From Magnetococcales bacterium (GTDB lineage Bacteria; Pseudomonadota; Magnetococcia; Magnetococcales; JADFYX01), in NCBI GenBank assembly GCA_002753565.1, contig PEAM01000032.1, forward strand, positions 1-42,739: a DNA stretch of 42,739 nucleotides, written 5' to 3'. The translations under genes and the position numbers were made by a program. The notes below the pieces were generated by a model, which made no database searches, was not told the DNA's origin, and saw only the letters and a list, made by a program, of their open reading frames with translations. Shown piece after piece: positions 31,867-39,472 of the stretch; the stretch's first letter is position 1, and each line of letters begins with the position of its first letter.

Positions 31867-34800
31867 TTACCCGTTTCCATCCGCAGGAATGGACTCGTAA
31901 ATCACTTTGGAAAGCACAGCAAACGCTGCATTCTCAAAGGCCTTGTCATCCATGTAGCGGGTGACGATCTTGTCGTTCTCGCTCATGCGCTGGATCATCA
32001 TGTCGTCGACCATCTTGCGCAGGCCGAGTTGGAATTTATCGAATGGGTTGGCTTGGCGCATTTTGACCACCTGAGGATCTTTGGTCGCTTTCTCGCGGAT
32101 CTGCTCGAAGAACAGCCGGTCCTCCTCGGTGAAGTTGGTGCCAAAACGCTCATTCAGCACATCGATAATTTCTGAAAGTGGAGCCTTGTCCTCTTTCGCC
32201 TTTCCTGTGCCTACATCGGTGGGGCTCTTCACGCCATCGGATTCACCTTCGCCCAGGTCGATGCTGCCGGAAAAAATCCGCTCCATTCGGTAATACTGGA
32301 GGCCCACTTCGTCGCCGAGTTTGACCGTGGTGCCGTCCTGGTCCATTTCCAGATGCGACACCAGAAACCTGCCAAAGCTGTAGAGCATTTCCAGGTCGGG
32401 ATCCGCATAGGGGATGACCTGGCTCAGGAAGGCGTAAACACGCACGTAGCCGCTGAGCTTGTCCCGGAAGGTGCGCCGCTCTTCATCTTCCGCCATGGCT
32501 TTGAACCGATCCACGGCAGGTTGCAGGTGTTTCTGAAGATGGGCGTGATCCGCCGAGGACTGCTTCGCAGGGCTTCGGTAGAACACCCGGGCAAACGCCT
32601 CCACTTCGTTCCAGTGGTAAACCTGCATTTCATCCAACTCGTGCTTGATTTTTTCGAGCTGGGAGGGGTCGGAACTTTCCTGAAGGCTGGTGGCGTCGTA
32701 ATAGGGTTTGAAGGCGCGGTAGATGTCCTCTGCCTCGTTGACGAAATCGAGAACGAAGGGCGCTTCCTTGCCGGGCACCATGCGGTTGAGGCGTGACAGG
32801 GTTTGCACGGCTTGCACCCCATCCAAACGCTTATCCACGTACATGGTCATCAGCAAAGGCTGGTCAAAGCCGGTCTGGTACTTGTTGGCCACCAGGAGCA
32901 CCTGGTAATCCGACGAGGCAAACCGTTCCGGCAGTTGGTTTTCCCCGATGGGCTTGCCGTTGACCACGTCCGTATTCATGCCCGGTTCGGTATACTCCAG
33001 ACCGGTATCCGGATCCTTGACCGTACCGCTAAAGGCCACCAGTGGCCGGATATCAATGTACCCACGCTGTTCGATATACTTCTTGAACGCCAACATGTAC
33101 TTGACGGCCTGGATTCGGGAGGTGGTCACCACCATTGCCTTGGCGCGGCCGCCGAGGTGGTGCATGACGTGCCCCCGGAAGTGCTCCACGATCACTTCGA
33201 TTTTTTGAGCGATGTTGGTGGGGTGCATCACCAGGAATTTGGCCAGCGCCCGAGCGGCCTTCTTTTTGGGAAGGTCGGGATCATCCTCAACCGCTTTGAC
33301 CAGTTTGAAGTAGGTCTTGTAGGTGGTGTAGTTCTTCACCACATCCAGGATGAAGCCCTCCTCGATGGCTTGCCGCATGCTGTAGAGGTGGAATGGCTGT
33401 GGTGCTCCGGTGGTTCCAGGTCGTCCGAACAGTTCCAGAGTCTTTCCTTTGGGCGTGGCTGTGAAGGCAAAGAAGCTCAGATTGGGTTGCCGCCCTCTGG
33501 ACTGCATCACCTGGTTGAGGCGGTCTTCCCAGTCCGGTTCTTCCTCGGGATTGGCCGCATCGGTGTTGGCTCCCAGGATCTCTTTTAACTCTCTGGCGGT
33601 CTCGCCGGTCTGGGATGAGTGAGCCTCATCCACGATGACCGCATAACGGCGTTTGCCAATCTCCTCTTCCCAGGCACGAGCTTTGGCCCGCTCCTCTTCG
33701 GTAGAGCTGTCCACCCGGTCCGCTCCGGCGGCATGCAACAGCCCTCGCAGCACGAAGGGGAATTTTTGCAGCGTGGTTATGACGATCTTGGTGCCGTCAA
33801 TGAGGGCTTCAGCCAGCTGCTTGGAGTCCCGGTCGATAGCCTTGACCACCCCTTGGGCGTGTTCGATCTGGTAGATGGCATCCTGCAATTGGCGGTCGAG
33901 CACCTGCCGGTCGGTGATGACGATGACGCAATCATAAATCTTGCGGTCATCGGCGTTATGCAGACTGGCCAGGCGATGGGAAAGCCAGGAGATGGAGTTG
34001 GTCTTGCCGCTTCCCGCCGAGTGCTGAATCAGATAGTTCTGCCCCGGGCCTTCCTCACGAGCGGACTGGACCAACTCGCGTACCGCCCCCAGTTGATGGA
34101 AGCGGGGGAAGATCATGGTCTCCTTGGTGACGATTCGCTGTCCCCCTTGGCCATCCGCCCGTTTCTCCTCTTTTTTCTCGACGAAAAGGAAGTGCCCGAG
34201 GATATCGAGAAAGCTGTCCCGCTCAAGAACCTCCTGCCACAGGTAGCCCGTGCGGTAACCAGACGGATGCTGCGGATTGCCCGCGCCGCACTGAATGGCC
34301 CCCGGATCACTGCCCCGATTGAAGGGCAGAAAAAAGGTCTTGGACCCGGAAAGCCGGGTGGCCATGTGGACTTCATCGGGATCGGCGGCGAAGTGGACCA
34401 AAGCCCGTTTCTTGAAATCAAACAGCGGAGCCCGGGGATTGCGGTCCTGCTTGTACTGTCGGATGGCGTTGCGCCATGACTGCCCGGTGCCTGGGTTTTT
34501 CAGCTCACAGGTCGCCACCGGCAGACCGTTGACGGCAAACAGGAGGTCAATGGTGCTATGGTCGTCTGGATGGCAAGGCACCTGCCGGGTAACGGTCAGG
34601 CGGTTCTGCTCATAAAGAGCCAGAACGTCAGGGTTCAGGCCATGGGCGGGTTTGAAATAGGCCAGCCGGAAGGTCTTGCCGTAGAACTTGAAGCCGTGGC
34701 GCAGTACGTGGAGAGAACCCTTGATTCCCAGTTCCTTGACCAGCGCGGTGAGCAACATGGATTCCAGACCGGCTCCATGCAGGGTGCGCATCTCCTGCCA

Positions 34801-34956
34801 CAGTTTTGGCTGGGTGGCTTCGATGAAGGCGTACACCTGAGCGGGAAACAACGCCTTGTCCTGGTCCCATTCCGCATTGGTGCCCCGCCGCCAACCACCC
34901 TCCAGGAGCATTTGCTCGACGTTGGTTTCAAAGGCGTTTTCATTGGTTTGGGCCAT
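31867..34956 (-). CDS. hsdR: Type I restriction enzyme, R subunit
   Basis: A 1029-residue motor and nuclease subunit that translocates and cuts unmodified DNA in complex with HsdM and HsdS. An N-terminal nuclease domain (about 10-270) has the ELK of the PD-(D/E)xK site (ATCELKNPGTGQSW). The helicase follows with Walker A QHSAGSGKTNSISWL near residue 317, DEAHSSQ near 438, and motif VI-like QTLSRLNRM. The length is normal. The start follows AGGAATTAAGCT. It is separated from hsdM and hsdS by the TIR-like and toxin-antitoxin genes but stays in the same operon (15-bp gap to the TIR gene). No inactivating defect is visible. Confidence 0.95.
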   Translation of the reverse strand: MAQTNENAFETNVEQMLLEGGWRRGTNAEWDQDKALFPAQVYAFIEATQPKLWQEMRTLHGAGLESMLLTALVKELGIKGSLHVLRHGFKFYGKTFRLAYFKPAHGLNPDVLALYEQNRLTVTRQVPCHPDDHSTIDLLFAVNGLPVATCELKNPGTGQSWRNAIRQYKQDRNPRAPLFDFKKRALVHFAADPDEVHMATRLSGSKTFFLPFNRGSDPGAIQCGAGNPQHPSGYRTGYLWQEVLERDSFLDILGHFLFVEKKEEKRADGQGGQRIVTKETMIFPRFHQLGAVRELVQSAREEGPGQNYLIQHSAGSGKTNSISWLSHRLASLHNADDRKIYDCVIVITDRQVLDRQLQDAIYQIEHAQGVVKAIDRDSKQLAEALIDGTKIVITTLQKFPFVLRGLLHAAGADRVDSSTEEERAKARAWEEEIGKRRYAVIVDEAHSSQTGETARELKEILGANTDAANPEEEPDWEDRLNQVMQSRGRQPNLSFFAFTATPKGKTLELFGRPGTTGAPQPFHLYSMRQAIEEGFILDVVKNYTTYKTYFKLVKAVEDDPDLPKKKAARALAKFLVMHPTNIAQKIEVIVEHFRGHVMHHLGGRAKAMVVTTSRIQAVKYMLAFKKYIEQRGYIDIRPLVAFSGTVKDPDTGLEYTEPGMNTDVVNGKPIGENQLPERFASSDYQVLLVANKYQTGFDQPLLMTMYVDKRLDGVQAVQTLSRLNRMVPGKEAPFVLDFVNEAEDIYRAFKPYYDATSLQESSDPSQLEKIKHELDEMQVYHWNEVEAFARVFYRSPAKQSSADHAHLQKHLQPAVDRFKAMAEDEERRTFRDKLSGYVRVYAFLSQVIPYADPDLEMLYSFGRFLVSHLEMDQDGTTVKLGDEVGLQYYRMERIFSGSIDLGEGESDGVKSPTDVGTGKAKEDKAPLSEIIDVLNERFGTNFTEEDRLFFEQIREKATKDPQVVKMRQANPFDKFQLGLRKMVDDMMIQRMSENDKIVTRYMDDKAFENAAFAVLSKVIYESIPADGNG

Positions 34957-34971
34957 AGCTTAATTCCTTAT

Positions 34972-35715
34972 CTATGCCGATGCTGTAGAGATAGACGAAG
35001 CATCGATATCGAACCCAGATTCTTTCAGACGCTGGCCCAGCTTTGGCACGATCTCTCGGATGTGGTCGTTATAACCGAGCCGAATAATTCCTTGAAGATC
35101 GGATGGTAGCTCCAGATGCCCTTTGACAATGAGAGCCATCCGTTCACGAGTCAGTGAGGAGAGGAGCATGCCGGTTTCAAGGAGGACATTCTGACGCGCC
35201 CTGGGCTCGGCCTTCTCAATACCATCCTTTTTGGCGTAACCCACATCATCAGGCGTCATTAGGACAATGCCAAAGTCCGAGGTGTGGTCCTTCCCGATGT
35301 GTCCTTCCAGAGCCTCAATGATGGTTTTGCCGCCACCTGAGGAGTTCATCAGAATGAAAGGTTGAAGTCCGAGCCGATGCAACACCAACTCCAACTGGTC
35401 CCTGGCATCAACGTCGTGCCCATGGACAATGAAAATGTTACCTTTTGATGGGGGGTGGCTGATTACACTGATTGGCGAACCAGCGGCTTGATTGCCAGAT
35501 GAAACCCTTTCCCAGGCAGATTCCATTTCCTGTTTGATTTGGGGCTTTCCTTGTATCTGAATAGTTCCCTTGGATTCCCACCAATTCAGCACGCCTTTGT
35601 TGCGTGAACGGAAGGTGTGCTTCCCCTGTCCATCAGATTCCCACTCGCCCTGAATACCGGTGGATTCAAAGGCGGCTTTGAGTTCTTCAAAAGTTCCGTG
35701 AAATGAATTTGGCAT
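34972..35715 (-). CDS. TIR-like nucleotide-binding protein (defence effector)
   Basis: A 247-residue protein with a C-terminal TIR-like domain of the predicted nucleotide-binding type (Pfam family 10137) at about 92-240: IFIVHGHD, then FGIVLMTPDD and RARQNVLLETGML with the presumed catalytic Glu180. An N-terminal module of about 70 residues (SFHGTFEELKAAFESTGIQG) is often seen with this domain and may sense a signal. Characterised relatives in anti-phage systems degrade NAD+ or cut cell growth when triggered. Here it sits between hepT and hsdR in a type I restriction operon. No cyclic-nucleotide synthase is encoded nearby, so the trigger is unknown. Confidence 0.85.
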   Translation of the reverse strand: MPNSFHGTFEELKAAFESTGIQGEWESDGQGKHTFRSRNKGVLNWWESKGTIQIQGKPQIKQEMESAWERVSSGNQAAGSPISVISHPPSKGNIFIVHGHDVDARDQLELVLHRLGLQPFILMNSSGGGKTIIEALEGHIGKDHTSDFGIVLMTPDDVGYAKKDGIEKAEPRARQNVLLETGMLLSSLTRERMALIVKGHLELPSDLQGIIRLGYNDHIREIVPKLGQRLKESGFDIDASSISTASA

Positions 35716-35790
35716 AGCTGGCCTCAGTGTCTTATATCAATTTTGTCGGTAACATCAGTAGAAAGGGGAAATTGACGGCTTGGCCCATGC

Positions 35791-36219
35791 TCATGCCTCC
35801 GAATTCTCACTATCCCGCCGCAGGATGGTTTGCGGGTAGTCCAGCAGGTCATCCAGATGGGTGGTGATGATGGCGATGGTGATGGGTAGTTGCAGGGTCT
35901 GGTAGTCGTGAACGGCGATGTTGCGGAAACCGACCATGGGTTTGAGTTTTTCGGCCATTTCCATGGGAATCCATTCGCCCCGGGCGAGCAGGTCGAAGAC
36001 ATCCCGGGCGCTCTGCGGCACGCCCAGTCGCTCCCGGCGGATGAGGTGTTGGCCCATGTCCAGGGCGGCTTCACAGGCCCGCTGGATGTTGAGGATGGCG
36101 GCATCCTGGCGGGTGAAGTCGCTGGCAAAGGTCTTGGGATTTTTGTTGTATTCCTCCCGGGCGCGGGCCACGCAGCGTTCGATGGTGGCGGCCTTGTTGA
36201 TCAACACCTCATCGGCCAT
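35791..36219 (-). CDS. hepT: HepT-like ribonuclease/toxin (DUF86)
   Basis: A 142-residue HEPN-fold protein. The RNase motif R-x4-H-x-Y is intact at residues 99-106 (RNIAVHDY). HepT cleaves RNA and is silenced by the nucleotidyltransferase MntA, which adds AMP units to its tyrosine. The start is ATG 36219, giving the HEPN domain from its first helix; the frame is open upstream to 36519 in the antitoxin gene. It overlaps mntA by 11 nt. The pair is embedded between hsdS and the TIR-like gene, which suggests an addiction module for the operon. Confidence 0.88.
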   Translation of the reverse strand: MADEVLINKAATIERCVARAREEYNKNPKTFASDFTRQDAAILNIQRACEAALDMGQHLIRRERLGVPQSARDVFDLLARGEWIPMEMAEKLKPMVGFRNIAVHDYQTLQLPITIAIITTHLDDLLDYPQTILRRDSENSEA

Positions 36220-36604
36220 GGATGGAGCCCTCCCGTTGGATGATGGCCATGAGCGGAGCACGGGCCTCGTCCAGGGCGGTCTTTTCGCTGAGGATGAAAC
36301 TTGCGTAGAGATCCGCCTGATGGTCCTTGGCCCACAGTTGTTCGCCGGTGGTGATGACACGGTGCTGCATGACCGTGCTGGCGGTGCGCAGGTCCAGCAG
36401 ATCCACCGAGCAGCCGACCAGATCAGCCAGCTTACCGGCCAGATGCCAGAGAGTGACGGGATCGACCTTGCCTTCCACCAGCACGGCCAAATCCAGATCG
36501 CTTTGTGGCCCGGCGTCACCGCTGATGCGGCTGCCGAAGGCGTAAATGGCCAGCAGCTTCGGCAACTGTTGGCGAAGATGCCCGATGAGCGCCGCCCGGT
36601 TCAT
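36209..36604 (-). CDS. mntA: MntA-like nucleotidyltransferase antitoxin
   Basis: A 131-residue minimal nucleotidyltransferase. The catalytic signature GS-x10-DxD is complete: G24-S25 in YAFGSRISGD and D36-L-D38 in QSDLDLAVLV. MntA antitoxins inactivate HepT by AMPylation. The start codon overlaps the hsdS stop as ATGA and the 3' end overlaps hepT, so all three are translationally coupled. The gene order antitoxin-toxin is usual for the family. Confidence 0.9.
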   Translation of the reverse strand: MNRAALIGHLRQQLPKLLAIYAFGSRISGDAGPQSDLDLAVLVEGKVDPVTLWHLAGKLADLVGCSVDLLDLRTASTVMQHRVITTGEQLWAKDHQADLYASFILSEKTALDEARAPLMAIIQREGSIHGR

Positions 36605-37938
36605 GCTGCCTGCTCCCGCACGTCAATCTTGCCGGTGACGGTGGCGGTGATCAGGGCGGTGCGGTACTCTTGCAACCGAATGATGGCGGCCTCAACCTTT
36701 TCGGTCAGGCGATCCAGTTTGGCGGTTTCTCGGTTAAGGTAGTTGGTTATGGCAGATTGTTCGGTTTGAGCAGGACATGGAACCTGCAACTCACCTATTG
36801 AATCTCTGTTAATTTTTGGCATAGCCACTCTTGCTGATTCAAGCGTGGCCCACGTTGAAAACTGATCTGATAGAAGCATCCAGAAAATATAAGAGCTATC
36901 TTCAAGATGTCTCCATCGTATTGGGTACATATCCGCACTGCACAAACAATCAATAGAAGCTATTGCTACCTTGCGAAGTTCTGGGCGAATTTTTGAGTAG
37001 ATCACATCACCTTCATTGCAGAAGTATTTTCCACTAATAGCAGCTTGCTCTTCGGCTGTTGTCACATCCAAGAGGCGTCCGGTTCCAGACTCAATATGCT
37101 CAGGACCAACAAGCAGCATAGATGCATACGGCTCATTTTGTGGATTTACTTGACCATTCGCTATTTGTATTGACCGTGAAAACTTCTTTACCTCCCACCC
37201 CTCCGGCACCTCCCCCAGCCAGTCGATGCCGGAATCCTTGAAGCGGGTGTGGGGGTCCAGGCCGAATTCCCGGGCGGCGTCGGGGGGCAGGCCATGGGTG
37301 ACGGTGCGGGAGATCAGCGCCGTGCGCTTCTCCTTGAGTCGGGCGATCAACGCCCGCTTCTTGCCAATCAACCGATCAATCTTCCCAGTCTGCTCATCCA
37401 GGAAATCGGCAATGCTGATTTGTTCGGAGAACCTTGGGGTTAATACCGTAAACCCGCCCAACTCCTCCGCATTAAGATGGGGTTGAGCAGCCCGCAACCT
37501 AGCTAAATATATCTGACTTTCAAGAAGGTACTTGGACAACAAGACCCAAGCGAGAAATCTTGGATGTGCTTGGGTCGCTGTTAACACCATATCGTAACCT
37601 GCTATGCATCCAGCCACGTCACCAGTGACGATGGAAGAGTCCCCGGTATATGCGCCACTGCGAACGACCAATATCTCATCTTGTTCTAACGTTGGACGTC
37701 GCCCCCAAGGTACATCATTGGGGTCAACCCGCTTCACTGATGATAGGTCTACCTTGCCGAAGTTAATGTCCGTAGCTCGGATGAATGGGATCCCATCCGG
37801 ATCATCAGATGGAGGCTCGCCCAAACCATACCGAATAGATCCGAGATGTTTAATACGCTTTAACTCCCAATGCTCCGGCACCTGACCAAGCCACTGCACG
37901 CCGCTATCTTTGTACTGGGGATAAGGCTTTCTGTTCAT
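36601..37938 (-). CDS. hsdS: Type I restriction enzyme, specificity subunit
   Basis: A 445-residue DNA-recognition subunit. Two target-recognition domains are each introduced by the same phrase: YKDSGVQWLGQVPEHWELKR at the N-terminus and FKDSGIDWLGEVPEGWEVKK in the middle. Each is followed by a conserved helical spacer (DEQTGKIDRLIGKKRALIARLKEKR and NRETAKLDRLTEKVEAAIIRLQEYR). This internal symmetry lets HsdS read a split target. The start is ATG 37938 behind GAGGA; an upstream start at 37980 gives non-homologous residues. It lies 11 bp after the 126-residue gene and overlaps mntA by ATGA. Confidence 0.95.
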   Translation of the reverse strand: MNRKPYPQYKDSGVQWLGQVPEHWELKRIKHLGSIRYGLGEPPSDDPDGIPFIRATDINFGKVDLSSVKRVDPNDVPWGRRPTLEQDEILVVRSGAYTGDSSIVTGDVAGCIAGYDMVLTATQAHPRFLAWVLLSKYLLESQIYLARLRAAQPHLNAEELGGFTVLTPRFSEQISIADFLDEQTGKIDRLIGKKRALIARLKEKRTALISRTVTHGLPPDAAREFGLDPHTRFKDSGIDWLGEVPEGWEVKKFSRSIQIANGQVNPQNEPYASMLLVGPEHIESGTGRLLDVTTAEEQAAISGKYFCNEGDVIYSKIRPELRKVAIASIDCLCSADMYPIRWRHLEDSSYIFWMLLSDQFSTWATLESARVAMPKINRDSIGELQVPCPAQTEQSAITNYLNRETAKLDRLTEKVEAAIIRLQEYRTALITATVTGKIDVREQAA

Positions 37939-37949
37939 CGTCCTCATCC

Positions 37950-38330
37950 TCACTGGTTGACGGCGGCCCGGTAGAGCCAATCCCGGGCGGCGGCCTTGGC
38001 GCGCAGGCGCTTGGCCTTCTTTTCAATCTGGCTCTTGGAATGGGCGGAGAAGTCGATCACCGTGTGTTCCGGGAATGGCTCGGGATCTGGCCGAGCGGGC
38101 AAATCCAGCTCCGAACATTCCACCACCGTAACCCCCATCACCCCCACGGAGTGGCAGTCATGACGGCGGGTGAAATGTTCCCAGGCCGGTTCCGGATCGA
38201 TGTCGTCGCCATTGTAGACCGAGAGCAGGTTTTCATCCTTGGGCGTGGGACGGAAGGCCTGAGAGGTCACCCGCCCATCCTGGATGAAGCTGGGGTGGAT
38301 CTGGCGAAGGAGGATGGTATCCGGGATCAT
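37950..38330 (-). CDS. Unrecognised 126-residue protein in the restriction operon
   Basis: No known domain was recognised. The protein begins MIPDTILLRQIHPSFIQDG and has a central segment with VGVMGVTVVECSELDLPARP; the last 35 residues are strongly basic (SKSQIEKKAKRLRAKAAARD), which could bind nucleic acid or a partner. Both ends are constrained: its start overlaps the stop of the 381-residue gene as ATGA, and hsdS starts 11 bp later. This tight fit makes it a real gene and a likely partner of the protein encoded just before it. Confidence 0.75.
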   Translation of the reverse strand: MIPDTILLRQIHPSFIQDGRVTSQAFRPTPKDENLLSVYNGDDIDPEPAWEHFTRRHDCHSVGVMGVTVVECSELDLPARPDPEPFPEHTVIDFSAHSKSQIEKKAKRLRAKAAARDWLYRAAVNQ

Positions 38331-39472
38331 GCGCCGCCCTCCGCCGACAAGGTACGAATCTGCTCCACCATCCAGTTCCAGTCAGCCGCTTCTGTCAGGT
38401 TCAAGTTCCTGTCCTGTTCCGCGTCCGTCGCCATGTTCAGGTCCTGCCATGCTGCCCTTTTGGAACCCAGATCCACTTCCAGGGAAATCTCATACCCCCC
38501 CAAGGCCCATTCGGCCTGAATGCCTCCTTCGCCCGTGGGATAGAGATAGGGCAAAGGCAGATCCTCGGGGTAATGGCTCTCAAAGGTATTGGCGAACCAA
38601 TCCAATCCCTCCCGTGAGGGTGCGAGCCCCTTGCCATCCAGCCAACCGTCCTTAAGGGCATAAAACTCCTCCAGCCGGGCGGCCACATCCAATGGATCCA
38701 GAATGCTGATGTGCTCGACCTCCTCGATGCTTTTGAGCCGCCCGGATCGGTCAAACCGACCAATTCCCTGAATCAACACGCGATCACCAGTTTGATAGCC
38801 GCGAGTAGCATCCAAAACCGTTTCCAACTGTTGCAGACCCATGTCAGCGACAATTTTTGAACCACCATTGGTTTCCAACTCAAAGGTCATGCTTGCCTGA
38901 TCAATTTTTGGCACAGTGCCACGCAAAACCACTTCATCGGTGTGCTCATTAATCTTTGATGCCAATACAAGTTTGCGACGTGTAGATTTGTCCAGTCGTG
39001 CGGGACGGCCGGTATTGCCCGGGTCGAATTCGATCACCTCTCCATCCTGTAATCCTCGACCGATTCGGTCAAAATAGCTCAGCAGGTTTTCAGGAAGATA
39101 GTCGGTTATATTCTCATCATTAGCAGCGGCGTTGATGGCACCGCAAATACTCTCCCGGGCTTTTTCAAAGTAAGTAAATTTTGGGGGGGGCAAATCGGCC
39201 GCTGGAAATAGATTTCTGTCATTTTCAATAAAAACAGCGATATTAGGAACAGCGCTACCGTCTTCAATATCGGTTATTTTGAGTGATATCCCCTTGCTAA
39301 AGCCTCTAGGCGAACGTTCTCTACCCGTGGCCTTACGAAAACACCACTTAGCCACTTCAATGACCATCTCTTCCAGGACAGCCAGATCCTTGAGCATCTC
39401 CAGCGGAATGGCGTGCCCATCGAATCGAGGCCCCACCATACGGGGTTGCATAAAGGGGATCGGATCGTTCAT
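38327..39472 (-). CDS. Unrecognised 381-residue protein in the restriction operon
   Basis: No domain was assigned with confidence. Features seen: a helical N-terminus (PLEMLKDLAVLEEMVIEVAKWCFRKATGR), a beta-rich middle with repeated VVLRGTVPKIDQASMTFELE and GDRVLIQGIGRFDRSGRL that could be a small barrel, and a C-terminal region rich in aromatic residues (DWFANTFESHYPEDLPLPYL, then EWALGGYEISLEVDL). The start is ATG 39472, overlapping the hsdM stop as ATGA; the open frame extends to 39565 but inside hsdM. It is likely to function with the following 126-residue protein, with which it also overlaps by four bases. It is not a standard HsdM/S/R component. Confidence 0.78.
   Translation of the reverse strand: MNDPIPFMQPRMVGPRFDGHAIPLEMLKDLAVLEEMVIEVAKWCFRKATGRERSPRGFSKGISLKITDIEDGSAVPNIAVFIENDRNLFPAADLPPPKFTYFEKARESICGAINAAANDENITDYLPENLLSYFDRIGRGLQDGEVIEFDPGNTGRPARLDKSTRRKLVLASKINEHTDEVVLRGTVPKIDQASMTFELETNGGSKIVADMGLQQLETVLDATRGYQTGDRVLIQGIGRFDRSGRLKSIEEVEHISILDPLDVAARLEEFYALKDGWLDGKGLAPSREGLDWFANTFESHYPEDLPLPYLYPTGEGGIQAEWALGGYEISLEVDLGSKRAAWQDLNMATDAEQDRNLNLTEAADWNWMVEQIRTLSAEGGA

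Noticed and set aside
32803-34479. Plus-strand open frames of 261 and 286 codons opposite hsdR
   Set aside because: Antisense frames over a clear HsdR coding sequence; composition is His/Gly/Val-rich and unlike a real protein.
35918-36742. Plus-strand open frame of 274 codons over the hepT-mntA-hsdS junction
   Set aside because: It crosses three well-supported minus-strand genes with overlapping ends; no protein family resemblance.
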